DNA of 64,000 bases from Torymus aiolomorphi (Eukaryota; Arthropoda; Insecta; Hymenoptera; Torymidae), in contig CM070874.1 of NCBI GenBank assembly GCA_036365515.1, positions 49,420,583-49,484,582 on the forward strand, given 5' to 3'. Position 1 is the first letter of the stretch, and every line of letters starts with the position of its first letter. Shown in pieces: positions 1-11,462 of the stretch. Below the pieces are notes generated by a model, which did not search any database, was not told the DNA's origin, and worked only from the letters and a program-made list of their open reading frames with translations. Both the position numbers and the translations under genes were made by a program.

Positions 1-1316
1 ATTTTAACGAAATATAGTCTTCAATGAGTATAATAAGTGGTTAAAAGTTGAAGTCGATAAATCAAGTATTCTCTGAGAAAACGCGATTCGAACATTTTTT
101 AAAAAATTTCCAACCTAAAATATCTTTGGTCGTAATGGACCGATTTTTTTGGGCAACGAACTCGATCTGACCCTGACGAGATTGGATGATTTTTACTCTT
201 GGTATTGTGCGACAACGAAAACGCAAATTTTTTTTAAAATAATTTGAAAAAAACAAATGAATATAATCTCTTAAAATTTTAACCAAATAGTCTTCAATGA
301 GTGTAATAAGTGGTTAAAATTTTAAATCGATAAATAAGCTATTTTTTGAGAAATTAATTTATGAAATATAAAAACATTTTTCTTAATAACAAATGACAAA
401 GCGAAGATAATTTAAATTTAAAAAAAAAAGAAAATATAGGCAATTTAAATACCTTTCAATAAAAATTTGTTATATTAATTAATATGGACTGTAACACATA
501 AAAAATCCAAAAACTAAAAATTTAAAATCGTTTTTAGGTTGTAAAACAAAAGAAAATCGATCAAACCTCAAATCAGTCAGGATACTATTTTTTTTTCGCG
601 AGACGAAAAGAATAGGCTTTATCCGACGAAAATCAGTCGATTTGTTTCCGAGATATAAAGAGTTTACACACACGCACACACACATACACACACACACACA
701 CACGCAGCACGCACGCATACACACAGACACGAACAAAAATTTTCTCAAAATTGACAAATATCGACATATGTGGCCTTAAAACATCTTTTTGAACATTTTT
801 TGTCTTGAAAATTTTTTTCGCCGTCAGAAAGCTTCCTCTATGAGGAAACAAAATTTTATCGTAATTCATTAGATTGATATGTTTATAAAATTAAACGACG
901 AGTCTACCGGATACGACTGAGGACGAAACGCCTATAGATTTCACACAGAAACTAGTATCTAATTATTCCTTTTTCAATTTATCCCTCTTTATGTATGCCG
1001 CCGTTGCTAGAAATTTCTATTGAAAAAGTGATGTCAAGCTTAAATAAAAGCAACCTTTTTCAATTCGGAAATAGGTACTACGACAAACTCATAAGAGGTT
1101 TAGTTCGCAAGCGATCAATACTTCTCATTTTAACAAAATATATAACTACGAACGATTAAAATTTTATAAAAAATTTTTTTAATTAATTTTATTCCATGAT
1201 TTGAAAAATATTTTATACGGGGTGTCCCACTTTAACTTACACTCTGGAATATCTTGAAAAATAAGTGGTTTAAGAAAAAATCTTAAGGGACATATCTTTC
1301 AGGACACCAACGGGAC
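1..1316. other. AT-rich non-coding stretch with a direct repeat
   Basis: No convincing coding region is visible. Bases 1-66 and about 274-338 are near-identical (shared core 'gtaataagtggttaaaa' with one change), so the first 340 bases are a direct repeat with a period of about 272 bp. The stretch is probably intron of USP47, whose exons begin at 25772, but that is inference. A CA-rich microsatellite sits at 666-730. Confidence 0.5.
666..730. repeat. imperfect (CA)n microsatellite
   Basis: Alternating CA with scattered G and T interruptions. It produces spurious Cys/Val-rich reading frames on the opposite strand. Confidence 0.85.
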
Positions 1317-1318
1317 TA

Positions 1319-2192
1319 CACGGAAAAAAGTTTCCAGTAAAAATTACTCCTTCAATGACTAAAATTTAGTATAGTGTATAGGAAACCGGGGACATACTCG
1401 AAATGTATTGAATTTTAGAATCCACTTTACCAAATTTTAGTATTTCGGAAACTAAAGTGGAAATTCACAATTAAAAAAATTTTTTTCGCAATCTATATTA
1501 CCGACGTTATATCTTAGATTGTGAATGTACATTAAGTAGAAGAAATATAAATAATTTTTTGTATTTGAAAAAAAAACGCAGAGAGCTGTGATCGAACCCG
1601 AGTCCGCACGAGAAGCCGCAGTCTTACCGCTACGCCAACGTGCACTTACACGAAACACGTTTCGACTCGTGTACATATGCTACAGCTTGTATAGTTCCAC
1701 AATAGGACAAATTCGACATCTTAATAAGTTAATTAACTATTTGTTTCACGAAGGATGTAGTATACGAGTTTCTAAATTAATAAATATTTGTAAAAATATG
1801 CAGGTTATATTTTATAATTAATTTTATAGAAGAGAAGGTGATAAGTAAATCTCTTTTGAGGTTACGTCGACTTGCTGATGTTGTCGTTAGCAGAAGGTCT
1901 CGTAATTTTTGGTAAAGTGACTCGTAGAAATTGCTACAATTCTATCAAATTTTAGTAAACTGGCTCGTAAAAATTGCTACATCTTCTATCAAATATTAGT
2001 ATTTTGAAAATTTAGTATAGTAAGTACTAAATTTTATATAAGTAATGTAGCAAATTTTATAACCATATTTATTTATTTTTAAAAAGGTGTATACCATTAA
2101 TTGCTAAAAATATATTAAATATCTTGAGAATTTGAGTATATCCTGAGACTAGTAGAGAAAATAGTAATTTTTAATGGAAACTTTTTTCCATG
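1319..2192. mobile_element. TA-flanked MITE with about 31 bp terminal inverted repeats
   Basis: The left end starts 'CACGGAAAAAAGTTTCC' and the right end is its inverted complement with a few mismatches. Both ends abut a TA dinucleotide (1317-1318 and 2193-2194), as expected for Tc1/mariner-type target duplication. There is no transposase frame inside, so it is non-autonomous. It carries a tRNA-like pol III unit at 1568-1650. The ends resemble the MITEs at 23430-23723 and 57050-58616 (CACTGAGAAAAAA). Confidence 0.75.
1568..1650 (-). ncRNA. tRNA-derived pol III unit (SINE-like), not a functional tRNA
   Basis: Read on the minus strand, a segment starting GCACG contains 'TGGCGTAGCGG', a perfect match to the A-box consensus TRGYNNARNNG. 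About 35 bases later comes 'GGTTCGATCAC', one base off a B box, and then a run of nine T (A-run 1568-1576 on the plus strand), the usual pol III terminator. The acceptor stem does not pair as in a working tRNA. It lies inside the MITE at 1319-2192. Confidence 0.5.
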
Positions 2193-2707
2193 TATCTGAT
2201 CAACTGACCAAGGGCCTTCGTAAGGCCGCGCGAGACTCAAATCTATTTTTTTACGTATATGTAAATTAAATAATCTTAAGAAATTGTTTTCATTTACCCA
2301 TTGATAAAAACCAACTCGATAAATCTCGAATAGAATCCAAATTATTGGGACTCCTCCCTGGTAGAACTGTTAAGCATAATATGGCCATAATATGCCGTAT
2401 TTTATGACGGATGACCATTTTATCCGCATATTATGCTCATAAATCCTGTCACCTGGCGACATAATTATGACCATAATTATGCTAATAATTATGACCATAA
2501 TTATGCTGAAGGGATAACGAGATTAGAGGGACTATAGTAAATAATTATGACCATAATTATGCTGAAGGAGCAGGGGAGATATAGGGCTGCCCGTAAATGA
2601 AAATGTCCGAACGTTAGAAAGAGAGAGAAGATCGCGGGACGTATAGCTATCTCTCTCGTCACGCAAGCTGGCGCTCACTTTCTGCGCGTACTGCGCACGC
2701 GCGAGTA

Positions 2708-3600
2708 TAACAGTGAATCCACATTGCGTGCTGTGCCTCGTGTGCCGTGCGATTTGTGCCGTACCATAAAGAAGTTGTTGTTCGACATCTACAAAGTTTA
2801 TTGGCACAGGGTAAAGTGGAATAGACCTACACTTTGTCAAAGGTTATGTGCAATGAAATCGGAGCAGAATGGATGTTTGTTCTCTTTCTTTCTGCATTAC
2901 TCTAATTATAATTATAATTAAATTAAATTATTGGTGCAAGAAAAAAGTATCTTTGAATGGAATTTCCTTTGATGGATTAATAAATATTTTGCAAGTATTC
3001 AAGGCCCACCTGGAATTGGTAAAACAACAACTTTAATCATCGATTTCGCAAAAAAGGAAAAATAATTCAAATTAAAAAAAAAATAATTTATGTATAACGT
3101 AAAATATTTGACAGGTTTATCAGCTGATAACATTGTACTTAGTGCGTGCTATTGATACCTTTGAGGCTTGGTCGTCCTACAAGAATTGCTAAAAGAGCAC
3201 TGCAACATAAATTATTTTTTTTTTTTAATTTGAATTATTTTTTCCTTTTTGCGAAATCGATGATTAAAGTTGTGGTTTTACCAATTCTAGGTGGGCCTTG
3301 AATACTTGCAAAATATTTATTAATCCATGAAAGGAAATTCCATTCAAAGATATTTTTTTTTCTTGCACCAATAATTTAATTTAATTATAATTATAATTAT
3401 AATTAGAGTAATGCAGAAAGAGAGAGAACAGACATCCACTCTGCTCCGATTTCATTGCACATAACCTTTGACAAAGTGTAGGTCTATTCCACTTTACCCT
3501 GTGCCAATAAACTTTGTAGATGTCGAACAACAACTTCTTTATGGTACGGCACAAATCGCACGGCACACGAGGCACATCACGCAATGTGGATTCACTGTAA
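2708..3600. mobile_element. Large hairpin (foldback) insertion
   Basis: Left arm 2708-3092 and right arm 3206-3600 are nearly perfect inverted copies around a 113 bp loop (3093-3205). The ends carry the inverted repeat 'CAGTGAATCCACATTG'. The boundaries come from the empty site at 18231 (CGCGCGAGTA|GAGAGA). The target duplication is not clear (TA or TAA). A transcript would form a double-stranded RNA of about 385 bp. The arms and loop contain a helicase gene fragment, described separately. Confidence 0.8.
2976..3217 (+). pseudogene. Captured fragment of an IGHMBP2/SMUBP-2-like SF1 helicase
   Basis: In the left arm, bases 2994-3056 encode 'SIQGPPGIGKTTTLI', the Walker A (motif I) signature of UPF1/IGHMBP2-type superfamily 1 helicases. 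After an intron-like gap ending in 'tttgacag', the loop encodes 'SADNIVL' (compare motif Ia, ...AVDNIV...) and, in another frame at 3161-3217, 'LRLGRPTRIAKRALQHKLF', which fits the RLGxPxR block that follows motif Ia in this family. Order and spacing agree with the family. Stops and frame changes show it is dead. The Walker A part is present again, inverted, in the right arm. The match was made by eye from knowledge of the family. Confidence 0.6.
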
Positions 3601-3738
3601 GAGAGAGCTACGTCCCGCGATGTTCTCTCTCTATCTCTGCGACGGTCGGAGGCCTGACTTCCCTTATTATACTCTATCTATAATACCTCTGTGACTGTGA
3701 TACGAATAGCAGTAATATAACGAACTACTAGAGCGGAG

Positions 3739-3949
<211 letters not shown>

Positions 3950-4199
3950 ACAGTGGGAGAAAAACACAGCCCAGAAGGTTCGAAATTAAGGTTAGAATTG
4001 CCGAAGCGCTCGGTATAAACAGCCTGAGCGACGAGCGCGATGGAGGTCACGTGACCTTTGTATACGTTTGTCGATCGTTCAGCATCTCGTTCACCATAAT
4101 TATGGTCATAATTATGACGAATTCCCCCGTATTAATTATGATTAATTGTCTAGTCAGAATTATGACCATCGGCCATTTCTTATGCTGAATATTCTTGCA

Positions 4200-4770
4200 G
4201 GCTATAGGGCTATTTTTTATTGCAGATTTAAATTCTACGATTGAAAATACGTCCGAATATGGGTCCAACTTTTTTTCGAACAGTTTCTTTTGGGCCGAAT
4301 ATCATTTCTGGACTTAATAACGTATTTTCAGAACAACTTTCATTGACAGCAAGCCTTGATATAAAAATGGGTTTGATTTTAATTTGGTAAAGAGGTTAAG
4401 CCTGGCGACAGATCTGATGGGTCTGATGGGTCCACTTTGTCGTAAGGTAACGTTTAATTTATTTAAATAGAAATACAGATGGTCTACAGGTGATTTATAT
4501 TTCAGTAGAAATAAATTAAACGCTAGCTTATGAGACGGAGAGGGCCCACAGGCCCATCAGATTTACAAATCAAAATCAAACCTATTTTTATACCAAGGCC
4601 TGCTGTTAATGAAAGTCGTTCTGGAAATACATTATTAATCCAGAAATCATATTGGCCCAAAACAGACAGTTCGAAAAAAAGTAGACCCATATTCGGACGT
4701 ATTTTAAATCGTAGAAAATTCAAATCTTCAATAACAAAATAGGAGCTACTGCATAAAAAAAATAGACTTG
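4200..4770. repeat. Inverted repeat arms within the 2.2-4.8 kb element
   Basis: Bases 4200-4470 and the complement of 4505-4770 share long blocks such as 'ACGTCCGAATATGGGTC', 'ACTTTCATT.ACAGCA' and 'CGTTTAATTTATTT'. The short spacer would let this fold into a stem of roughly 260 bp. Short open frames here (66-73 residues) read through both arms and look incidental. Confidence 0.65.
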
Positions 4771-4981
4771 AGTCTCACGCGGCCTTACTAAGGCCTTCAG
4801 CCCGAAATTGGGCCAGTTGATCAGATAGTCCCAGTTTTTTCTTAAGGTAGTTCATGATCACCAGTGGTTCTCAACCGATTTTTTCGACAGTATATGATTG
4901 AAGATTTGAGCAATTGGAAGTAAAACTATAGTTTCTAGTGTCTCATTAACATTTATATATCGACTGCTGAAACGAATAACC

Positions 4982-5207
4982 CTCTAACTCGGCGTTTACT
5001 TTGAAAACCTCCTAACTCAGCGTTAGCTTCAAAAACACTCTAACTCAGGCGCGTTTTTTTTTTGTCTTCAATTTTGTAGTGGCAGGTCCGCAGCCCTCTA
5101 ACTTGGCGTTTGTTTTGGAAACCTCCTAACTCAGCGTTTGGTTCAAAAACACTCTAAATCAGGCGCGTTTTTTTTTCTTTAATTTTGTAGTGGCAGGTCT
5201 GCAGGAT
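4982..5207. repeat. Two-copy tandem repeat of about 113 bp
   Basis: Unit 1 (4982-5095) and unit 2 (5096-5207) share 'CCTCCTAACTCAGCGTT', 'AAAAACACTCTAA', a T-run and 'AATTTTGTAGTGGCAGGTC'. They differ at a minority of positions. No coding sense is visible. Confidence 0.85.
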
Positions 5208-5517
5208 TTTAAAATAAGATTTCTGCATAGTAGACGCGGCAATGCTCATTTAAAGAGGTTGGCTACCTCTGCTCGCGGGAGGCAGGGGGAAGGAGTCCCA
5301 TCGTTTTCAGATTTCGTATACACATTTGCCTGTATATTTTCTATATTGTCAGTAGTTTTTTGATTCGTTGTTACCTTTTTTAAAGAATCGCATCCTGAGT
5401 GTCTTGTGTTTTTACTAAGGTTATGGTTTTACGATATCAATACGAGATTTCGAAATACCTCGCGAAAACGCTACGAAACCAAACGAATCTCGATCGTTCA
5501 ATTTATATTAAGGACTA

Positions 5518-5905
5518 GGGTAAGTGTGGATACTACGGCGGTATTTTTTTCAGGTTAGTTTCAAACGAATATATTTCGTCTCCATGCAAAAAAATTATGC
5601 TGATTCTTTTTGATAACGGAACTTAGGTATCATATTTATCGATTAAAGTACAATTTTAGAACAAAAATTGATAAATAAATGTATAAAATGACTGAAAACA
5701 AGATCTCTCTGCTGGTGATACTGCGAAGCTGCTGCAACTACTGCGTTGGTATTACGGTGCCATGTTAAAGCATAGGGAGAGCGCTGGCGCATGCGCAGAA
5801 CCCCAAAAAGTACGTCGCCGGTATTACTGCGATTTTTCATAAGATTCTACAGCAGTAATATATACACAATAATACCCACGTCCGCAGTAGTACCCACACT
5901 TACCC
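5518..5905. mobile_element. TA-flanked MITE, 388 bp
   Basis: The termini are 'GGGTAAGTGTGGATACTAC' and its complement with one mismatch, flanked by TA on both sides (5516-5517, 5906-5907). The interior is non-coding. The structure fits a Tc1/mariner-type non-autonomous element. Confidence 0.8.
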
Positions 5906-6116
5906 TAGCGTTAATTTGGCGCGCTACGCGTGCCTTCTCTTCGCTCACTCTCGATCGCTCAATTTATATTACGAATTATTTTTGCTTATTTTCTTAGCTA
6001 TTTAATTAACAACCAATTAATAATAACGGAGCTTTATGTGACATTAGTTAAAATATTGTAAACATCCTATAAAATACAGTTGAGTGTCCGGATTCGATAA
6101 CTCGACGAGCGCTCGA

Positions 6117-6245
6117 ACACTCGAATTTGGGGATAAAGAGGGCCATCCCAGAGCACATGTTTCCCACCCTCACCTTCGGCTCGGATGGCAATTTACATGT
6201 GCTCTAGACTGGCCAACTCTTTACCTCCCTAGTTGCGTAGTATAG
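6117..6245. repeat. Dispersed palindromic GC-rich repeat (TTTACTCCCTAGTTGC family)
   Basis: This contains 'GATAAAGAGGGCCATCCCAG', 'CAATTTACATGTGCTCT' and the terminal block 'CTTTACCTCCCTAGTTGCG'. The same blocks recur at 46617-46710 and in part at 35095-35215, so it is a short interspersed palindromic family. Function unknown. Confidence 0.6.
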
Positions 6246-6450
6246 TTTTAGATCACAATTTTTGCGATATTGATGAAGTGGAACACCACTGCTCCCGGAG
6301 AATGTCCTTAAGGAGATACATAACAGCCATGCCACGGGGCGAGGATAGGAGTACTCCCCGCGCATCGGCACCGCTCTTACAGCGCACCTCCGCGCGCAGC
6401 CACAAAGCTTGATGCAACGAAGATAGACCTAAATAGAAGAACAGACTCCC

Positions 6451-8068
6451 ACCCGAGTAGAAATGAAATACGGCGTGCCGTAGGTATCACACAGGCCGGA
6501 TGACGTATGCCGTGCAAGGCCCTCGCGCGGCATGTAACGCTTTTATTGTAAGTACTTGCGTTTCTACCGTACGATAAACTCATTTACAATAAGCCTTATC
6601 CGGGTCTGTATAACGCCGTGATATTTTCCGGATAAGGTACGTGTCATTTTTTCGTTATAAATGCATTTAATTCGTGATTTAGGTGTGCGGGTTGGCCGAT
6701 GGTGGATTTTAGGTGGTGCGCTCCATAGTTTTTTACCTCCAGGTGTTGGAACGCATCGAATGCGTGGTCTAGGTTATTGGGGTAGCCGATGATCGAGTCT
6801 AGGTGGTGCGCTTCGTAGTTTTTTACGTCTAGATATCGAAATGCATCGAATGCGTGGTCTAGGTGTTCGGGGTGACCGATGGTGAAGTCGAGGTGCGCTC
6901 CATGGTTTTTTGCCTCTAGGTGTTGGAACGCATCGAATGCGTGGTCCAGGCCATTGGGGTAGCCGATGATGGAGTCTAGGTGGTGCGCTCCGTAGTTTTT
7001 TACGTCTAGATATAGAAATGGATCGAATGGGTGGTCTAGGTCATTGGGGTAACCGATGATGGAGTCTAGGTGATCCGCTCCGTAGTTTATTACGTCTAGA
7101 TATCGAAATGCATCGAATGTGTGGTCTAGGTGTTCGGGGTGACCGATGGTGAAGTCGAGGTGGTGTGCTCCATAGTTGTTTGCCTCTAGGTGTTGGAACG
7201 CATCGAATGCGTGGTCTAGGTCATTGAGGTAGCCGATGATGGAGTCTAGGTGGTGCGCTCCGTAGTTTTTACGTCTTGATATCGAAATGCATCGAATATG
7301 GGGTCTAGGTGTTCGGAGTGGCCGGCGGTGGAGTCTAGGTGGCGCGCTTCGTACTATTTTGTTTATAGGTGTTGAAATGCATCGAAAAACGTGGAGAACA
7401 ATGAAAACTGCGGAGCGCATCACCTAGACACCGTCACTGGCTACCCCGACAACTTCGACCACGCATTGAATGCATTCCGATACCTAGACGCAAAAAATTA
7501 CGGAGCGCACAACCTAGACTCCGTCATCGGCCACCCGAGACACCTAGACCACGCATTTGATGAGTTTCAACATCTAGAGGCAAAAACCTTAGATGCGCAC
7601 CACCCAGACTCCGTCATCGGCTACCCCGAACACCTACATCAAACGTTGGATGCGGTTCGACAGCTAGAAGCCAAAAACTACAGAGCGCACCATCTAGAAT
7701 CCATCATTGGCCATCCCGAACACCTAGATTACACATTCGATGGGTTCTAACACCTAGAGGCAAACATTTGCAGAACGCACCACCTATAAACAGTGTCATT
7801 GGATACCGCGAACACCTAGACTACGTATTAGACGCGTCCTGAGACCTAAATAAAAAACTACGAAGATTATTTAGAAACAATAAGCCGCGTGTTGCTCGAA
7901 TGAGGGACGGATCGGGGCCATATGTTTTACCGGACCTACGAATATCGATAGGTAAAATCATCCGGCCCTCATAAGGTTCAGCGTTACATGCCTCGTCTGG
8001 CGCGGATCAGGAATTGCGGCAGCCGGATCCGTCCCGCGTCTTTGCCGTATGAAAATTTCTAGTCGGGC
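6451..8068. mobile_element. Satellite-bearing element inserted in the foldback arm
   Basis: The borders are set by the uninterrupted right arm (CTCCC|AAGG). The ends are imperfect inverted repeats, [A/G]CCCGA[G/C]TAGAAAT. Parts outside the satellite (6500-6650 and 7880-8060) match the copy at 57404-58172, including 'CGGCATGTAACGCTTTTATT' and 'AGGTAAAATCAT.CGGCCCTCAT', which lacks the 90 bp repeats. The satellite was therefore probably acquired by this copy. No clear target duplication. Confidence 0.65.
6680..7850. repeat. 90 bp satellite, head-to-head arrays with open frames
   Basis: About eight 90 bp units run on the minus strand from 7380 to 6680 and about five run on the plus strand from 7400 to 7850, so the arrays meet head to head near 7390. 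In each direction the units stay open: a 259-residue frame (7423-6644, minus) and a 119-residue frame (7391-7750, plus). Both encode the same 30-residue repeat, with cores such as 'YGAHHLDSIIGYP' and 'LDHAFDAFQHLEA'. I recognise no known protein. Whether it is translated is unknown. Confidence 0.85.
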
Positions 8069-8383
8069 AAGGAAAAGTGTCGTCTCGGAAAGCGAAGGTT
8101 CTTACCCCGACCACTACGCGGTGCTAGTGTCGAGCACCCCAAGTCAGGAGCGTCTCTCCGCCGTACAGGGGCCCCATACAGTCAAATAATTATACTGTCG
8201 AAAAATCCCGAGTTAATTAAATTTTTGTCTAATTAACTTCTTATTACATTTATTTATCCCCTTTATTAATAAAACTAATAATGAAATGAACTTAAGTTGA
8301 AAAAAGTTCAAATTTCAACCAAAGCCCGAAGGGGGAGGTGATGAACATAAACGATCTTGCGACTATACTTGTACATCGGAGCG

Positions 8384-8475
8384 GTAGCCGTGACCGCTAA
8401 GGCGTGGTATGTCTTTGCGTAACCTTTTGGCCTCGCGGTCATAGGTTCGAATCATGATTGATGTATTTTTTTTTT
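8384..8475 (+). ncRNA. tRNA-like pol III unit inside the foldback
   Basis: This starts just inside the left foldback arm: 'GTAGCCGTGACCGCTAAGG' resembles a type II (Ser/Leu-like) A-box region, 'GGTTCGAATCA' at 8444-8454 is a near-consensus B box, and a run of ten T follows at 8466-8475. The stems are too degenerate for a working tRNA. It is probably a tRNA-derived SINE head. Confidence 0.4.
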
Positions 8476-9269
8476 GTCACATTAACTTTTTTATAGTTTC
8501 TAGTCACGAAAGCTAATTTTTAATGAATGTTTTGATTATAACAAAGGGAAAACTATTATTCAATCAATCGAAAAAATATTAATTTAAATGAAAAAGAAAA
8601 TAGTACACTTAAATATATGTATCTATTAATGTAATCAAACAACACTAATTAACATATTTTTGTATAGTGGACTATTATTAACGTCAATATATTATGTCTA
8701 TTTACATATTTTGTACTTAATAGTGTTTTTCTCATAGCTTATAGATGACTATATATTAGACCTTTTGTTTATATATAATTATAAAAAATTTATTATTCTA
8801 CATTCAGCTGATGTTAGTTATAATTGAAAGTTATATTTAAAAATTAAATTGTATAGTTTTATTCTAAAATATTCACAGCTACTGAAAAATGAAAAAAATT
8901 ATAGTCAACATTCAAATAAACATTATTGTAACTAATTTCACTCGATGGAAACCAAGCGGGAAGATATAGCAGAATATCTTCCATCAGGAAAGGGATGGAT
9001 TTAAGGAATTATATCGGTTTGGGAATAATAGAGGTTTTTTTCCTTCCTCTTGCAAAAATTTCTTTGCAGAAATTTTTGAGACAATAAATTGGAAACCGCT
9101 TTTAAATTTCATAGTACATATTTTTTGTTTTATACCCAAATTTGATTTTCAAATTTAAAAATGTAATATACTTTAAACAAAACTTTTAAAAGAATGTTAA
9201 ATTAGGTGGCAAGTATGCATGTTTCCGAAACATTGTATGAAGAAAAATAAATTAAATCAGTATTCAAAA

Positions 9270-9905
9270 TTCTCCCACGCATTCTCCGGTCATCATCCAA
9301 CAAATCCATTTTTTAAATAAGAAAAGTCATACTCTCCAAACTTGTGAAAATAATTCACAAAATTGGGCATAAAAAAATAATGAAATCGAATATAATGTGG
9401 ACAAGTATATTTTATCCATAGTTTAATTATTCAATTCGATGTTTTATTAAACATTATTATTACCCCGCACAATAACGTAAATGAAAAATTATAAAGAAAA
9501 TAAATTTAATTATTATTAATTATTTTCCTACGCTTGCTCTCGCGATCATCCATGTCAATTAAGTTTGTTAGAACAAAACGAGAAATTAAAAAAAAAAAAT
9601 TTAAATAAGAAAAGTCACGCTCTTCAAACTTGTGAAAATAATTCTCAAAATTCTGCATAAAAAAGTAATGAAATCAAATATAAAGTGGACAAGTATTTTT
9701 ATTCCTACTTTAATTATTCGATTCGATATTTTATTCAACATTATTATTACCCCGCATATAATAATAACGTAAATGAACAATTATAACGAAAAATAATTTT
9801 TTAATCATTATTAATAATTCTTCCAAGCTTTCTCCCGCGATCATCCATGTCAATTAAATTGGTTAGAACAAAACAAGAAATTTTTTTAATAAGAAAAGTC
9901 ATGCT
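9270..9905. repeat. AT-rich tandem repeat, 2.3 copies, unit about 255-295 bp
   Basis: The block 'CGCGATCATCCATGTCAATT' with its downstream 'AATAAGAAAAGTCA.GCTCT.CAAAC' recurs at about 9536 and 9831, with a diverged first copy at about 9281. No frames of interest. It fills the interior of the 6414-10551 foldback. Confidence 0.75.
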
Positions 9906-10556
9906 CTCCAAACGGCGCTTCAAACCTTACTTGAGTCCGTCTTGAGTCCATCTCAGCATCTATGAATTCGGACATTAATACTCTAACCGACTTCTCAAAA
10001 CAAGTTTATTTTTTGTGAAATGTCAATTGAGAAACGTTACTTTCTACTTACTTTCCTGCCCCTCAAGTTTATTTTAAGAAATTTTTGCGTAAATTTGAAA
10101 TTTGAATAAGTCGCAATTTTACTATAAATCTTGAAATGAGATACTAATACCACGTTAAAAAAATATGAAGGGCCAGGAAAGTAAGTGACTCACGGCTACC
10201 GCTCCGATGTACAAGTATAGTCGCGAGATCGTTTACGATCATCACCTCCCCCTTCCGGCTTTGGTTGAAATTTGAACTTTTTTCAACTTAAGTTCATTTC
10301 ATTATTAGTTTTATTAATAAAGGGGATACATAAATGTAATAAGAAGTTAATTAGACAAAAATTTAATTAACTCGGGATTTTTGGACAGTATAATTATTTG
10401 ACTGCATGGGGCCCCTGTATGGCGAAGAGACGCACCTGACTTGGGGTGCTCGACACTAGCACCGCGTAGTGGTCGGGGTAAGAACCTTCGCTTTCCGAGA
10501 CGACACTTTTCCTTGGGAGTCTGTTCTTCTATTTAGGTCTATCTTCGTTGCTTGAT

Positions 10557-11076
10557 GTTTTGTTTACGTTTTCGTTAAATACTCGGAAATTCATGCGGTT
10601 ACACTAGTTGAACTTTCGCAAACAGTTTCTTAAGATATAAAATAATTAATTTTTATTGCTCTTTATTAGTTTTTTTATTGCTCTATCTGGTTTTTTACAA
10701 AATCGCACTCTATGTCAATTAGCTGTTTTTGACCGAGTTCCATAAGAGCCCGTGTATAACCTGCAAACTTTCGAATAAAATATTTTCAGAATATGTGCGA
10801 TAATAAATGTAGAAAAAAATCGTGCGTGCTCCGCATAATTCAAAGAATAATGTGTTCAAATTTCATTTATGATCTCTGCATCTTCGTATCGTCTATGTAC
10901 CTTATTAAGGAGGTTGGCTACCCAAATGAAAATGGTTACATCGTTCCAAAAACTTAATATTGTTATTCTTCGATTCATTTCCTATAAGCGTTGCGAAATT
11001 TCAGATCGTTTGTCAACTCGGTTATGGAATAATTCAACTTCAAAGTTCAACTCTTATACACGGGTTCTTATGGAAG
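10557..11076. other. Unassigned sequence between the two foldback arms
   Basis: It lies inside the outer foldback and outside the inner one. A 72-residue frame (10869-11087, +) has no recognisable features and overlaps the inverted arm. I see no gene, RNA or repeat that I can support. Confidence 0.3.
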
Positions 11077-11462
11077 TAAAACCATAACCTTAGTAAAAAC
11101 AAGACATTTAGGATGCGATTCTTTAAGAAAGGTAACAACGAACCAAAAAACTACTGGCAATATAGAAAATATACAAGCAAATGTGTATACGGAATCTGAA
11201 AACGACGTACAACACCGATTCTGAGTACTGCGGTAAAACGTAAACAAATGATCGAGTTCGTTGGCTGCATGAGAGGGTTCTTCTTTTTCTTCTTAGTTTA
11301 TGGCCGTGGGTACAAATATGACTCCGATATGCCACCATTCATGTTTGAAGGGTTCGTTTACAATGTGTGTGTGTGTGTGAAATGTAATACTTGAGCTTGG
11401 TGTCTGAGACAGCGAAAGTTCTTGGATGGTTTTTTGTATTTGCGCGCATATATATACTTATA

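Larger units (their letters stand above)
2523..3693. mobile_element. CATAGAGG-family MITE, copy interrupted by a foldback
   Basis: This copy matches the intact 266 bp copy at 18066-18331 (shared 'tgaaaatgtccgaacgtta', 'cggaggcctgacttccct' and the right end 'CTCTATCT...CCTCT'). Its left terminus is disturbed by a small 'aattatgaccataattatg' insertion. The middle is split at 2708-3600 by an 893 bp hairpin absent from the 18 kb copy, which acts as the empty site. Confidence 0.7.
6414..10551. mobile_element. Foldback element with 362 bp arms and 5 bp TSD
   Basis: The termini start 'GCAACGAAGATAGACC' at 6414 and its complement ends at 10551. Both are flanked by TTGAT (6409-6413, 10552-10556). The left arm is 6414-6450 plus 8069-8393 and the right arm is 10190-10551. 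Joined, the left arm pairs with the right arm across all 362 bases with few mismatches. The left arm is split by an insertion at 6451-8068. The interior holds a tRNA-like unit and AT-rich tandem repeats but no transposase. Confidence 0.8.

Noticed and set aside
1568..1650. Functional tRNA gene
   Set aside because: The internal boxes are present, but the acceptor and anticodon stems do not form properly and it lies inside a MITE.
6644..7423. Ordinary host gene encoding a 259-residue repeat protein
   Set aside because: The frame lies wholly within a 90 bp satellite in a transposon and is mirrored on the other strand, so it is listed as a repeat with unknown expression.
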